In this document: piece by piece, positions 46,434 through 56,267 of the stretch | Layout of the letters: each line of letters opens with the position of its first letter | Position numbering within the stretch: the first letter of the stretch is position 1 | Assembly (NCBI GenBank): GCA_011754535.1 | Contig: JAAQVN010000001.1 | Span: 186,001 to 250,000 of the forward strand | Length of the DNA: 64,000 nucleotides | Direction: 5' to 3' | Origin: Enterobacter asburiae | GTDB lineage: Bacteria; Pseudomonadota; Gammaproteobacteria; Enterobacterales; Enterobacteriaceae | The notes under the pieces: model-generated | Databases searched by the model: none | The model's input: the letters and a program-made list of their open reading frames with translations, nothing else | Told to the model about the DNA's origin: nothing | Translations under genes and position numbers: made by a program

Positions 46434-48761
46434 TTGAGCACCTCAACAAAAACCATTCTGACCGCCGCCCACTGGGGGCCGATGCTGGTCGAAACCGATG
46501 GCGAAAATGTTCTGTCGTCCCGTGGGGCACTGCCAACACAACATCCCAACTCGTTACAGACCGTCGTTCGCGATCAGGTGCACAGCAAAACGCGCGTGCG
46601 CTGGCCGATGGTGCGTAAAGGTTTTCTGGCCTCGCCGGACAAGCCGCAGGGGATCCGTGGTCAGGATGAGTTTGTTCGCGTGAGCTGGGATGACGCGCTG
46701 GCACTGATCCACGCCCAGCATAAGCGCATCCGCGACAGCTACGGTCCGTCATCCATTTTCGCCGGTTCTTACGGCTGGCGTTCGAACGGCGTGCTGCACA
46801 AGGCCTCGACGCTGCTGCAGCGCTACATGAGCCTGGCAGGAGGCTATACCGGTCATCTGGGTGATTACTCCACCGGCGCGGCGCAGGCGATCATGCCCTA
46901 TGTCGTGGGGGGGAACGAAGTGTACCAGCAGCAGACCAGCTGGCCGCTGGTGCTGGAGCACACCGACGTGGTGGTACTGTGGAGCGCCAATCCGCTGAAT
47001 ACGCTGAAAATTGCCTGGAATGCCAGCGACGAGCAGGGGATTGGGTATTTCGACGCGCTGCGCAAAAGCGGCAAGCACATCATCTGCATTGATCCGATGC
47101 GCTCTGAAACCATGGATTTCTTCGGCGACAGCGCCGAGTGGATTGCTCCGCATATGGGCACCGACGTGGCGATGATGCTGGGCATCGCCCATACGCTGTT
47201 GGAGAACGGCTGGCACGACCGCGATTTCCTCGCCCGCTGCACCTCTGGCTTCGACAAATTCGCCGACTACCTGACGGGCCAGTCCGATGGGGTAGTGAAA
47301 ACGGCAGAGTGGGCCGCAGAAATTTGTGGCATTCCTGCCGCTAAAATCCGCGAACTGGCGGGGCTGTTCCATAAAAACACCACGATGTTAATGTCCGGCT
47401 GGGGGATGCAGCGCCAGCAGTTCGGCGAGCAGAAACACTGGATGCTGGTGACGCTTGCCGCAATGCTTGGACAGATTGGTACGCCGGGGGGCGGTTTTGG
47501 TCTTTCCTATCATTTTGCGAACGGCGGTAACCCAACGCGTAAAGCGGCGGTGCTGGCGTCCCTGCAAGGCTCGGTGCAGGGCGGCGTGGATGCCGTGGAT
47601 AAAATTCCGGTGGCGCGGATCGTTGAAGCCCTGGAAAAGCCGGGCGGTTTTTATCAGCACAACGGTCTGGACCGCCACTTCCCGGACATTAAGTTTGTCT
47701 GGTGGGCGGGCGGGGCGAACTTTACGCACCACCAGGATACCAATCGCCTGATCCGCGCCTGGCAAAAGCCTGAGCTGGTGGTGATTTCCGAGTGCTTCTG
47801 GACCGCCTCGGCCAAACACGCCGATATCGTGCTGCCGGCGACCACGTCGTTTGAACGTAACGATCTCACCATGACCGGCGATTACAGCAACCAGCATATG
47901 GTACCGATGAAGCGCGTTGTGGCCCCGCGTGATGAAGCGCGTGATGATTTTGACGTATTTGCCGAACTGAGCGAGCTGTGGGAAGCGGGCGGTCGCGAGC
48001 GATTTACCGAAGGGAAAAATGACCTGCAGTGGCTGGAGAGTTTCTATCAGATCGCCGGGCAGCGCGGTGCGGCGCAGGGCGTGACGCTTCCGCCATTTGC
48101 TGAGTTCTGGGAGGCGAATCAGATTCTCGAAATGCCGGAAAGCGAACAGAACGCCCGGTTTGTCCGTTTCGCCGATTTCCGCCGGGACCCGGAAAACCAT
48201 CCGCTGAAAACGGAGAGCGGCAAGATTGTGATCTACAGCGAGCGCATTGCCAGCTTTGGTTATGCTGATTGTCCGCCACACCCTTCGTGGCTGGAGCCGG
48301 ACGAGTGGCACGGCAATGCGCTCCCTGAACAGCTCCAGATATTGTCTGCCCATCCCGCGCATCGTCTCCACAGCCAGCTTAACTACACTTCACTGCGCGA
48401 GCAGTATGCGGTTGCGGGGCGAGAGCCGATTACGCTGAATACTTTTGACGCGAAAGCCCGCGGGATTGCAGACGGCGACGTGGTGCGCGTCTGGAACTCG
48501 CGTGGACAGGTGCTGGCAGGAGCGGTGGTCAGCGACGGGATTAAGCCGGGCGTAATCTGTATTCACCAGGGGGCATGGCCCGACCTTGAGCCCGCCGAAG
48601 GCGGTATCTGTAAAAACGGGGCGGTTAACGTGCTGACCAAAGATCTCCCCAGCTCGAAGCTGGGGAACGGTTGCGCGGGGAACACGGCGCTGGCCTGGGT
48701 CGAGAAATATGAGGGGCCCGAGCTTACCTTAACGGCGTTTGATCCGCCTGCCAGCTCATGA
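46434..48761 (+). CDS. bisC: Biotin sulfoxide reductase
   Basis: A 775-residue cytoplasmic molybdopterin (MGD) oxidoreductase of the DMSO reductase family without a Tat signal, aligning with E. coli BisC throughout. [40 protein letters not shown] and [20 protein letters not shown] are characteristic. It reduces biotin sulfoxide and methionine sulfoxide. The start is probably TTG at 46434, with AGGAG seven bases upstream; no in-frame ATG is available near the homologous N-terminus. Its 3' end overlaps convergent yiaC by 38 bases. Confidence 0.95.
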   Translation: MSTSTKTILTAAHWGPMLVETDGENVLSSRGALPTQHPNSLQTVVRDQVHSKTRVRWPMVRKGFLASPDKPQGIRGQDEFVRVSWDDALALIHAQHKRIRDSYGPSSIFAGSYGWRSNGVLHKASTLLQRYMSLAGGYTGHLGDYSTGAAQAIMPYVVGGNEVYQQQTSWPLVLEHTDVVVLWSANPLNTLKIAWNASDEQGIGYFDALRKSGKHIICIDPMRSETMDFFGDSAEWIAPHMGTDVAMMLGIAHTLLENGWHDRDFLARCTSGFDKFADYLTGQSDGVVKTAEWAAEICGIPAAKIRELAGLFHKNTTMLMSGWGMQRQQFGEQKHWMLVTLAAMLGQIGTPGGGFGLSYHFANGGNPTRKAAVLASLQGSVQGGVDAVDKIPVARIVEALEKPGGFYQHNGLDRHFPDIKFVWWAGGANFTHHQDTNRLIRAWQKPELVVISECFWTASAKHADIVLPATTSFERNDLTMTGDYSNQHMVPMKRVVAPRDEARDDFDVFAELSELWEAGGRERFTEGKNDLQWLESFYQIAGQRGAAQGVTLPPFAEFWEANQILEMPESEQNARFVRFADFRRDPENHPLKTESGKIVIYSERIASFGYADCPPHPSWLEPDEWHGNALPEQLQILSAHPAHRLHSQLNYTSLREQYAVAGREPITLNTFDAKARGIADGDVVRVWNSRGQVLAGAVVSDGIKPGVICIHQGAWPDLEPAEGGICKNGAVNVLTKDLPSSKLGNGCAGNTALAWVEKYEGPELTLTAFDPPASS

Positions 48762-49170
48762 TCCACGTCGGGTGCTGAGTATCATCTTGCCAGGCGCTGT
48801 CTTCGATGCGAAAGCCCTGAGCATGATAGAAATTCACCGCCCGGACGTTTTTCTGATACACCTCCAGGCTTAAGTGCGGGAAGCGCTGTTGAACATGGTT
48901 CAGCAGCGCGCGTCCAATACCGTGCCCGATATACGCAGGCGTAACGAACAGCGCCCCCACAAACTGCGACTGTATGACGCTGATAAACCCGCGCGGCGCG
49001 CCTTCTTCTTCCCACACCCAGGTTTCTGCCGCGGGCAGGTAGACCTCCCGCACCATGGCTTCATTCTCTTGCCAGTAGCTCGAGCTAATAAACGGGTGCG
49101 CCTCGGTGGTGCTTTCAAGCCACAGGCTCATGAGCGGATCGGCATTTTCACTTTGCCATTTGCGGATCAT
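48724..49170 (-). CDS. yiaC: YiaC, GNAT N-acetyltransferase
   Basis: A 148-residue GNAT protein; E. coli YiaC is a lysine N-acetyltransferase. The acetyl-CoA loop is seen in [18 protein letters not shown], followed by [19 protein letters not shown] and the end PTWIMSW. The start at 49170 (MIRKWQS) has GGGAGG upstream and lies 23 bases inside the 3' end of tag, so the two are coupled. Confidence 0.93.
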   Translation of the reverse strand: MIRKWQSENADPLMSLWLESTTEAHPFISSSYWQENEAMVREVYLPAAETWVWEEEGAPRGFISVIQSQFVGALFVTPAYIGHGIGRALLNHVQQRFPHLSLEVYQKNVRAVNFYHAQGFRIEDSAWQDDTQHPTWIMSWQADQTPLR

Positions 49171-49729
49171 GTTGCCTCCCCGGATGACAGAAGCAGCCGG
49201 TGACATGGTCGTTGACCAGTCCACAGGCCTGCATAAAGGCGTAGCAGATGGTGGAGCCGACAAACTTAAAGCCGCGTTTTTTCAGCGCTTTAGAGAGCGC
49301 GTCCGACGCAGGCGTGGACGCAGGGATCTCCGCCAGCGTGGCGGCCTGCGTGATTTGCGGATCGTTATTCACGAACGACCAGACAAACGCTGAGAACGGT
49401 TCGCCGTTTTGTTCCATCGCCAGCCAGGCGCGGGCGTTGCCGATGATGGCCTGGATTTTACCGCGATGGCGGATGATACCGGCATCCTGCACCAGCCGTT
49501 CTACGTCATCTTCGGTCATGGCGGCGACGGCAACGGGATCGAACTGGTGGAAGGCGTTGCGGTAGTTTTCGCGTTTCTTCAGTACCGTAATCCATGATAA
49601 TCCTGCCTGCTGGCCCTCCAGGCAGATCATCTCAAAGAGTTTTTTGCCATCCGTCTCCGGTATGCCCCATTCCCGATCGTGATAGTCGATATAAAGCTGA
49701 TCCTGGCTAACCCAACCGCAACGTTCCAT
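49148..49729 (-). CDS. tag: DNA-3-methyladenine glycosylase I
   Basis: A 193-residue base-excision enzyme removing 3-methyladenine from alkylated DNA, close to E. coli Tag (187). It begins MERCGWVSQDQLYIDYHDRE, with the zinc-ligand Cys4. It has FEMICLEGQQAGLSWITVLK, a helix-hairpin-helix-like RHRGKIQAIIGNARA, and the C-terminal zinc ligands in the TGCFCHPGR region. The C-terminus is slightly longer than in E. coli and runs into yiaC. Confidence 0.96.
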   Translation of the reverse strand: MERCGWVSQDQLYIDYHDREWGIPETDGKKLFEMICLEGQQAGLSWITVLKKRENYRNAFHQFDPVAVAAMTEDDVERLVQDAGIIRHRGKIQAIIGNARAWLAMEQNGEPFSAFVWSFVNNDPQITQAATLAEIPASTPASDALSKALKKRGFKFVGSTICYAFMQACGLVNDHVTGCFCHPGRQHDPQMAK

Positions 49730-49891
49730 TCGTCCTCTCCCTTATTGATACTGATTTCGCAAAAATTTCGTTCTGACTGGCTTGACGTGTTTACTATAAA
49801 GACAATAGTTAATACAGGGCCATATGCTCTCTCAAGTCTTCCTGAATAACGACAAATATCGCCGAATTCGGCTCTCTCTGGGGTCGCTTTG

Positions 49892-50590
49892 ATGATGATA
49901 AAAAAAATCAGTGGTCGCCATGCCGCTTCTGGTCTGGTGGGGATTTCAGCCTGCCTGTTGTTGTGTAATACAGCATCTGCCTGGCAACAGGAATATATCG
50001 TTTCAGACGCCCAAAATAATACGGCTGAACGCTATACATGGGACGCGGATCACCAACCGCGTTACGAGGATATTCTGGCTGAGCGAATTCAGTCTTCCCA
50101 AAATTCGCCGGGGCTGGCCCTGGCTCTGCCATCTGGTGCTAAAACGGAAGCGGCGATGAGTGTAGGCTGGAATTTTCCGGTTTCGTCGCATGTAACCACC
50201 GGTCCGGTGATGGCCTGGCGGTATGACGGCTCTACGCCGATGATGATCAATGAGTTTGGTGATAGCGCGACGACGCAGACGCTCGCCGATCCGCTCTGGC
50301 ATGCCAGCGTGAGTACGCTAGGCTGGCGCGTGAATACCCAGTACGGCGATCTTCGTCCCTGGGCACAGATTAGCTATAACCAGCAGTTTGGTGAAAACCA
50401 GTGGAAATCGCAGTTTGGCATGCCTCAAACGCCAGCCCCTGTTCAAAGCGGTAACTGGATGGACGTCACCGTGGGAACAGACATTCCGTTTAATACGCAC
50501 ATGGCGGCCTATGCGTCGCTGGCTCAGGGGGAACGCACCACCACTGGTGAGGAGTTTCTGTATACCCTGGGGGTGAGCGCGAATTTTTAG
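49892..50590 (+). CDS. yhjY: YhjY, autotransporter-beta-barrel-like outer-membrane protein
   Basis: A 232-residue protein, the same length as E. coli YhjY. The signal peptide ends at about residue 30 (LLLCNTASA, then WQQEY). The body resembles only the beta-barrel part of lipase autotransporters, with alternating strands and a C-terminal FLYTLGVSANF. No passenger domain is present. Function unknown. Start candidates are ATG 49892 and 49895; the ribosome-binding site is weak. Confidence 0.88.
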   Translation: MMIKKISGRHAASGLVGISACLLLCNTASAWQQEYIVSDAQNNTAERYTWDADHQPRYEDILAERIQSSQNSPGLALALPSGAKTEAAMSVGWNFPVSSHVTTGPVMAWRYDGSTPMMINEFGDSATTQTLADPLWHASVSTLGWRVNTQYGDLRPWAQISYNQQFGENQWKSQFGMPQTPAPVQSGNWMDVTVGTDIPFNTHMAAYASLAQGERTTTGEEFLYTLGVSANF

Positions 50591-50714
50591 TATTGTTACT
50601 TTTTTAAACGTTACGATAACATCTTAAAAACAATGACCACAGGCTTTGCAGCGATAGCAGGTACTAACCTGCCATCGCTTTCTTCCTCGGCAAGGTCATT
50701 CATTCCCGATTCCA

Positions 50715-50745
50715 GGCATTTCATTCCGTTCTTCCTGCATTTCAT
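50715..50745 (+). promoter_or_regulatory. YpdB-type binding site upstream of yhjX
   Basis: GGCATTTCAT at 50715-50724 and TGCATTTCAT at 50736-50745 form a direct repeat with exactly 11 bases between. This is the described arrangement for the pyruvate-responsive LytTR regulator YpdB, whose known E. coli target is yhjX. Confidence 0.88.
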
Positions 50746-50828
50746 GACGTTTTACCCCATCGGTATTAAGGTTTTGTTTATCGTTGTCCTCAGCGAATTC
50801 CCTTAATTTCTGTTGCAGGACAACGGCC

Positions 50829-52031
50829 ATGAACACATCAACCTATAACCGTACGCGCTGGCTCACGCTCTTCGGCACTATCGTTACCCAGTTCGCGCTG
50901 GGATCGGTCTATACCTGGAGCCTGTTTAACAGCGCGCTTTCCGACAAACTCGACGCCCCGGTCAGCCAGGTAGCGTTCTCCTTCGGCCTGCTGAGCCTGG
51001 GTCTGGCGATTTCGTCTTCCGTCGCGGGCAAGCTGCAGGAGCGTTTTGGCGTGAAGCGTGTGACCATGGCGTCCGGCATACTGCTGGGGCTGGGCTTTTT
51101 CCTGACGGCGCATTCCAGCAACCTGATGATGCTGTGGCTGAGCGCCGGCGTGCTGGTGGGGCTGGCCGACGGTGCAGGTTACCTGCTGACGCTGTCGAAC
51201 TGCGTGAAGTGGTTCCCGGAGCGTAAAGGCTTAATCTCCGCGTTCGCCATCGGCTCCTATGGCCTGGGCAGCCTCGGCTTTAAATTTATCGACTCCCAAC
51301 TGCTGGCATCCGTTGGCCTCGAAAAAACGTTTATGATCTGGGGCGCAATCGTCCTGGTGATGATCCTGTTTGGCGCTACGCTGATGAAAGATGCCCCGCA
51401 GCAGGAAGTGAAATCCGTTAACGGCGTGGTGGAGAACGATTTCACCCTCGCGCAGTCCATGCGTAAGCCGCAGTACTGGATGCTGGCGGTGATGTTCCTG
51501 ACGGCCTGCATGAGCGGTCTGTATGTTATCGGTGTGGCGAAAGATATTGCTCAGGGGATGGTAAAACTGGATGCCGCGACGGCGGCGAATGCGGTGACGG
51601 TCATCTCCATTGCCAACCTCTCGGGTCGCCTGGTGCTCGGTATTCTGTCTGACAAAATTGCCCGCATCCGCGTGATTACGATTGGGCAGGTGGTTTCGCT
51701 GGTAGGAATGGCGGCATTGCTGTTTGCACCACTGAATGAAGCGACCTTCTTTGCGGCGATTGCCTGCGTGGCCTTTAATTTCGGCGGCACCATTACCGTC
51801 TTCCCGTCGCTGGTGAGCGAGTTCTTTGGCCTGAACAACCTGGCGAAAAACTACGGTGTCATTTATCTCGGCTTCGGTATCGGCAGTATTTGCGGTTCGC
51901 TGATTGCTTCCCTGTTCGGCGGGTTCTACGTGACCTTCTGTGTGATATTTGCCTTGCTGATTATTTCCCTGGCGCTGTCAACCACGATTCGCCAGCCGCA
52001 GCGAGAAATATTTAAAGAAGTGCATGCATAA
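50829..52031 (+). CDS. yhjX: YhjX, MFS transporter of the oxalate/formate antiporter group
   Basis: A 400-residue transporter with 12 membrane spans, close to E. coli YhjX (FALGSVYTWSLFNSALSDKL, GADGAGYLLTLSNCVKWFPE-type core, AFNFGGTITVFPSLVSEFFG). In E. coli it is induced by extracellular pyruvate through YpdAB (and BtsSR cross-talk). The transported substrate is not fully settled, with pyruvate a candidate. The start at 50829 (MNTSTYNRTRW) has AGGA upstream; the frame runs further up into the regulatory region. Confidence 0.93.
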   Translation: MNTSTYNRTRWLTLFGTIVTQFALGSVYTWSLFNSALSDKLDAPVSQVAFSFGLLSLGLAISSSVAGKLQERFGVKRVTMASGILLGLGFFLTAHSSNLMMLWLSAGVLVGLADGAGYLLTLSNCVKWFPERKGLISAFAIGSYGLGSLGFKFIDSQLLASVGLEKTFMIWGAIVLVMILFGATLMKDAPQQEVKSVNGVVENDFTLAQSMRKPQYWMLAVMFLTACMSGLYVIGVAKDIAQGMVKLDAATAANAVTVISIANLSGRLVLGILSDKIARIRVITIGQVVSLVGMAALLFAPLNEATFFAAIACVAFNFGGTITVFPSLVSEFFGLNNLAKNYGVIYLGFGIGSICGSLIASLFGGFYVTFCVIFALLIISLALSTTIRQPQREIFKEVHA

Positions 52032-52055
52032 CGAACGTTTGACATGCCAGACAAC

Positions 52056-52080
52056 AAAGCGCCCATCGGGCGCTTTTTTC
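52056..52080 (+). terminator. Terminator after yhjX
   Basis: AAAGCGCCC-ATC-GGGCGCTTTTTT is a strong stem with a T tract, separating yhjX from the fimbrial operon. Confidence 0.92.
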
Positions 52081-52390
52081 GATTTAGCACAAATGAATAA
52101 TTAATTCTCACCCGAGAAACGTTAAATAAGAAGGATCATCCATTTTACTGATCTATAGATTGTCAAAATCAATATATAAATTATATTGATTTATTCCTAA
52201 TAAAAGAGCGGCTTGTACGGGCTGTCTTATATCTTTATGAATTTACTTAGTTTTAATTTTGACTAAAGATTAGCTTTATTTATTCTAATTTTAAAATCTA
52301 AATTCCCGTCTATATACTCCATTTTCTCACAGAATGCAGGTTATTCCTAAGGATGCGTTCTGTCATCTAACGTCATAAATGGAGTTTTTA
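52081..52390 (+). promoter_or_regulatory. AT-rich promoter region of the lpf operon
   Basis: About 310 bases of strongly AT-rich, gene-free DNA lie between the yhjX terminator and lpfA. Its composition, well below that of the flanking core genes, is typical of H-NS-silenced fimbrial promoters. I see no invertible element with obvious inverted repeats. Confidence 0.55.
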
Positions 52391-52915
52391 ATGAAAAAGG
52401 TTATTTTTGCACTGTCTGCTCTCGCTGTAGTTTCCACTTCCGCTTTTGCTGCTGAATCCGGTGACGGCACCGTTCGATTCAGCGGTGAAATCGTTGACGC
52501 GCCATGCGTAATTTCTACTGACTCTCAGAACCAGGAAGTTGTGCTGGGCCAGGTTAAGAAATCTGTCTTCAAAGCGGTTGGCGACAAATCTGTTTCCACT
52601 CCTTTCCAGATCAAACTGGAAGACTGCGACATCACCACTAAAACCAAAGTTAACGTGAGCTTCACCGGCGTTGCAGATGCAGATGACGCGAAACTGGTTT
52701 CTGTTAACACCGAAGCTGGTTCTGCGACTGGCGTGGGCATCGGTATCTACGACAACGCTAACAAAGCGGTTGATATGAACACCGGTAAATCCACCACCAC
52801 GCTGGCTGCTGGTCAGACCGTGCTGTACTACACCGCTAACTACGTTGCGACCAAAGCCGCTGTAACCACCGGTTACGGTAACGCAGAAGTAGACTTCAAC
52901 CTGTCCTACGAATAA
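52391..52915 (+). CDS. lpfA: Long polar fimbria major subunit
   Basis: A 174-residue pilin almost identical by eye to Salmonella LpfA. The signal peptide is about 20 residues (MKKVIFALSALAVVSTSAFA). The pilin fold has Cys in IVDAPCVIST paired with KLEDCDI. It ends VDFNLSYE, a beta-zipper donor-strand motif with a penultimate tyrosine. GGAG precedes the ATG at 52391; an ATG at 52379 adds MEFL but lacks a ribosome-binding site. A terminator-like hairpin follows the gene. Confidence 0.95.
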   Translation: MKKVIFALSALAVVSTSAFAAESGDGTVRFSGEIVDAPCVISTDSQNQEVVLGQVKKSVFKAVGDKSVSTPFQIKLEDCDITTKTKVNVSFTGVADADDAKLVSVNTEAGSATGVGIGIYDNANKAVDMNTGKSTTTLAAGQTVLYYTANYVATKAAVTTGYGNAEVDFNLSYE

Positions 52916-52944
52916 TCGACTTTTCGTTAGTAGAAGACAATCAC

Positions 52945-52976
52945 AATGGCAACGGAAACCCCGTTGCCATTTTTTC
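52945..52976 (+). terminator. Intra-operon terminator/attenuator between lpfA and lpfB
   Basis: AATGGCAACGG at 52945-52955 pairs perfectly with CCGTTGCCATT at 52961-52971, followed by five more T residues. It should end most transcripts after the major pilin gene and let a minority reach the assembly genes. Confidence 0.88.
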
Positions 52977-53000
52977 CAGCGGAGTCTCAGGGAGAGAAGC

Positions 53001-53699
53001 ATGAACCGCTTACGTTTGATATCTTGCGCAGCACTGGCGCTGGCGCTGATTTCACAAAACAGTTTTGCAGGCGGCGTGGCATTAAGCAGCACGCGCGTTA
53101 TTTATGACGGCAGCAGAAAGGAAGCTTCTCTGACGGTCAATAACAAAAGCACCACGGATGAATTCCTTATTCAGTCATGGATTGATGATGCCAACGGTAA
53201 TAAAAAGACGCCGTTTATCATCACCCCACCTTTATTTAAATTAAGCCCGAAGAAAAATAACGTCTTACGTATTGTGAATACCGCTAATACGTTACCGCAG
53301 GATCGCGAGTCCGTTTACTGGGTTAACGTGAAAGCGATTCCAGCCAAAAGTGAAAATGCGGAAGGTAAAAACGTACTGCAGATTGCCGTGCGTACCCGCT
53401 TAAAACTGTTCTATCGCCCTGCTGGCCTGAAAGGCAACAGCATGGACGGCTGGAGCAAACTGAAGTTTACCAGCGCAGGGGCTAACCAGATCAAAGTTGA
53501 AAACCCATCTGCCTTTAACCTCACTTTTAATAAATTTTATGCCAATGGCCGTGCTGTTGAAAAAGCGGGTATGGTTCCGGCAAAAGGCTCGTTGAATATT
53601 GAACTGCCAGCCGGCACCGGCAAGGTAAACGAAGTCAAATACAACATTATTAATGACTTCGGTACGGCTGGCGACATGCTGACTCAGCGCGTTAATTAA
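53001..53699 (+). CDS. lpfB: Long polar fimbria periplasmic chaperone
   Basis: A 232-residue PapD-type chaperone with a 23-residue signal peptide (ALALALISQNSFA, then GGVALSST). It has the subunit-binding TRVIYDGSRKEASLTVNN, the G1-strand region FKLSPKKNNVLRIVN and ESVYWVNVKAIP, and RTRLKLFYRP. It folds pilins by donor-strand complementation and brings them to the usher. GGGAGAG precedes the start. Confidence 0.94.
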   Translation: MNRLRLISCAALALALISQNSFAGGVALSSTRVIYDGSRKEASLTVNNKSTTDEFLIQSWIDDANGNKKTPFIITPPLFKLSPKKNNVLRIVNTANTLPQDRESVYWVNVKAIPAKSENAEGKNVLQIAVRTRLKLFYRPAGLKGNSMDGWSKLKFTSAGANQIKVENPSAFNLTFNKFYANGRAVEKAGMVPAKGSLNIELPAGTGKVNEVKYNIINDFGTAGDMLTQRVN

Positions 53700-53721
53700 T
53701 ACGTTTTGAAGGTTTATTACT

Positions 53722-56250
53722 ATGCCATGGACGCATCTTCCTCAGGTCAATAAGACCCCGCGTTTCCCCCTGTCCGCGCTTGCGCTGATGGTTGCGGGCA
53801 CGCTCCCCGCGTATGCGGGAACATTTAACCCGCGCTTTCTGGAAGATGTGCCGGGTATTGACCAGCACGTTGACCTTTCAATGTATGAATCCAGTAAAGC
53901 CGAACAGCTGCCGGGTAAATACCGCGTGTCGGTGGTGGTCAACGATAAAAAAATGGAGTCTCGCACCCTGGAGTTTAAGGCGGCGACCGAAGCGCAGCGC
54001 GCAAAAATGGGTGAAAGCCTGGTGCCGTGCTTAAGCCGCGTGCAGCTTGAGGACATGGGCGTGCGTATTGACAGCTTCCCGGCGCTGAAAATGGCACCGC
54101 CGGAGGCGTGCGTGGCCTTTGAAGACATTATTCCTCAGGCCGCCAGCCATTTCAATTTTGCAGACCAGACGCTGATCATGAGCTTCCCGCAGGCCGCGAT
54201 GAAGCAGACGGCGCGTGGTACGGTACCGGAATCCCAGTGGGACGAAGGGGTGAATGCCCTGCTGCTGGACTATAACTTCTCCGGTAGCAACGCCAGCTAT
54301 GACGCGCACGACAGTGAAACCAGTTACAACAGCGACAGCTACTATCTGAACCTGCGCAGCGGTATGAACCTGGGCGCGTGGCGTTTACGTAACTACAGCA
54401 CCTGGACACGAAACGATGGCAACAACAAATGGGATAACATCGGCACCTCGTTAAGCCGTGCCATTGTGCCGCTGAAATCACAGCTGACGCTGGGGGATAC
54501 CTCAACGTCCGGTGATATTTTTGACAGCATTCAGATGCGCGGCGCACAGCTAACCTCCGACGAAGAGATGCTGCCTGACAGCCAGCGCGGGTTTGCGCCG
54601 GTGATCCGCGGTATTGCCAAAAGTAACGCCGAAGTGACCGTTGAGCAGAATAACTACGTTATCTACCGTACGTTTGTTCAGCCGGGTGCGTTTGAAATTA
54701 ATGACCTGTACCCAACCTCAAACAGCGGTGACCTGACGGTCACTATTAAAGAAGCGGATGGCAGCGAGCAGAAGTTCGTACAGCCGTTCTCCGCGGTGGC
54801 GATCCTCCAGCGTGAAGGTCATCTGAAATACAGCCTCTCTGCAGGGGAATACCGTGCCGGTAACTATGACAGCGCCGAGCCGAAGTTCTGGCAGTTGGAT
54901 GCCATGTACGGTCTGCCGTACGGCGTTACCGTTTACGGTGGTTCGATCTTCTCCGACGACTATTACTCGCTGGCGGGTGGTTTAGGTAAAAACTTCGGTT
55001 ACATCGGTGCGGTATCCATCGACGTGACCCAGGCGAAAAGCAACCTGGCTAACGATGAAAGTTCGGAAGGTCAGTCCTACCGCTTCCTCTACTCCAAGAG
55101 CTTTAACAGCGGTACCGATTTCCGTCTTCTGGGTTACAAGTATTCGACCAGCGGCTACTACACCTTCCAGGAAGCGACGGATGTACGCAGCGATGCGGAC
55201 AGTTCGTATAGCCAGTACCACAAACGTAGCCAGATTCAGGGCAACGTGACGCAGCAGTTGGGCACCTGGGGTTCGGTCTATTTTAACGTCACGCAGCAGG
55301 ACTACTGGAACGATGAAGGTAAACAGCGCTCGCTGAACGCCGGTTATAACGGGCGTATTGGACGCGTGAACTACAGCGTAGCCTACACCTGGACGAAAAG
55401 CCCGGAGTGGGATGAGAGCGACCGTCTGCTGTCATTCTCCATGTCGATTCCGCTGGGACGCATGTGGAGTAACTACCACCTCACGACAGATCAGCATGGC
55501 CGCACCACCCAGCAGCTGGGCGTGAGCGGTAGTGCTTTGGAAGACCGCAACCTGAACTATAGCGTGCAGGAAGGGTACGGTAGTAACGGTGTGGGTAATA
55601 GCGGCAGCGTGAACCTGGATTATCAGGGCGGCGTGGGGAGTGCCAGCTTGGGTTACAACTACAACCGCGACGGCCAGCAGGTGAACTACGGTCTGCGCGG
55701 CGGCGTGATTGCCCACAGCGAAGGCATTACGCTTTCTCAGCCGCTGGGCGAGTCGATGGCCATTATCTCCGCGCCGGGCGCGCGCGGTGCGCACGTCATC
55801 AACAACGGCGGTGTGGAAGTGGACTGGATGGGGAACGCGGTCGTGCCTTACCTCACTCCGTACCGTGAAACGGAAGTCTCACTGCGAAGCGACAGTCTCA
55901 ACAACCGGGTTGATCTGGATACGGCCTCCGTCAACGTGGTGCCAACGCGCGGCGCGATTGTCCGGGCTCGCTTCGATACCCGCGTGGGCTACCGCGTGCT
56001 GATGAACCTGACTCAGCCTGACGGCAAAGCGGTACCGTTTGGTGCAACCGCCACGCTTCTGGACACTAAAAAAGAGTCCAGCAGCATCGTCGGGGAAGAC
56101 GGACAGCTCTATATCAGCGGAATGCCAGAGAAAGGCGCGTTGCAGGTGAATTGGGGCAAAGGCCAGGCACAGCAATGCCGCGTGGCGTTTACGCTCCCGG
56201 AACAACAGGATAATGCCGGAGTGGTGATGGCGAATGCCGTCTGTCGGTAA
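53722..56250 (+). CDS. lpfC: Long polar fimbria outer-membrane usher
   Basis: An 842-residue usher with a signal peptide of about 32 residues, an N-terminal chaperone-binding domain (FNPRFLEDVPGIDQHVDLSM), a 24-strand barrel with plug (YVIYRTFVQPGAFEINDLYP; SGDLTVTIKEADGSEQKF) and C-terminal domains (PYLTPYRETEVSL, PDGKAVPFGATATLL, ending CRVAF...ANAVCR). It secretes and assembles the fimbria. It lies 22 bases after lpfB and 17 before lpfD. Confidence 0.95.
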   Translation: MPWTHLPQVNKTPRFPLSALALMVAGTLPAYAGTFNPRFLEDVPGIDQHVDLSMYESSKAEQLPGKYRVSVVVNDKKMESRTLEFKAATEAQRAKMGESLVPCLSRVQLEDMGVRIDSFPALKMAPPEACVAFEDIIPQAASHFNFADQTLIMSFPQAAMKQTARGTVPESQWDEGVNALLLDYNFSGSNASYDAHDSETSYNSDSYYLNLRSGMNLGAWRLRNYSTWTRNDGNNKWDNIGTSLSRAIVPLKSQLTLGDTSTSGDIFDSIQMRGAQLTSDEEMLPDSQRGFAPVIRGIAKSNAEVTVEQNNYVIYRTFVQPGAFEINDLYPTSNSGDLTVTIKEADGSEQKFVQPFSAVAILQREGHLKYSLSAGEYRAGNYDSAEPKFWQLDAMYGLPYGVTVYGGSIFSDDYYSLAGGLGKNFGYIGAVSIDVTQAKSNLANDESSEGQSYRFLYSKSFNSGTDFRLLGYKYSTSGYYTFQEATDVRSDADSSYSQYHKRSQIQGNVTQQLGTWGSVYFNVTQQDYWNDEGKQRSLNAGYNGRIGRVNYSVAYTWTKSPEWDESDRLLSFSMSIPLGRMWSNYHLTTDQHGRTTQQLGVSGSALEDRNLNYSVQEGYGSNGVGNSGSVNLDYQGGVGSASLGYNYNRDGQQVNYGLRGGVIAHSEGITLSQPLGESMAIISAPGARGAHVINNGGVEVDWMGNAVVPYLTPYRETEVSLRSDSLNNRVDLDTASVNVVPTRGAIVRARFDTRVGYRVLMNLTQPDGKAVPFGATATLLDTKKESSSIVGEDGQLYISGMPEKGALQVNWGKGQAQQCRVAFTLPEQQDNAGVVMANAVCR

Positions 56251-56267
56251 CAGGGAAGGATTTTACT

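Noticed and set aside
52081..52390. Phase-variable invertible promoter (fimS-like) before lpfA
   Set aside because: No pair of short inverted repeats flanking a 300-base segment and no fimB/fimE-type recombinase gene nearby.
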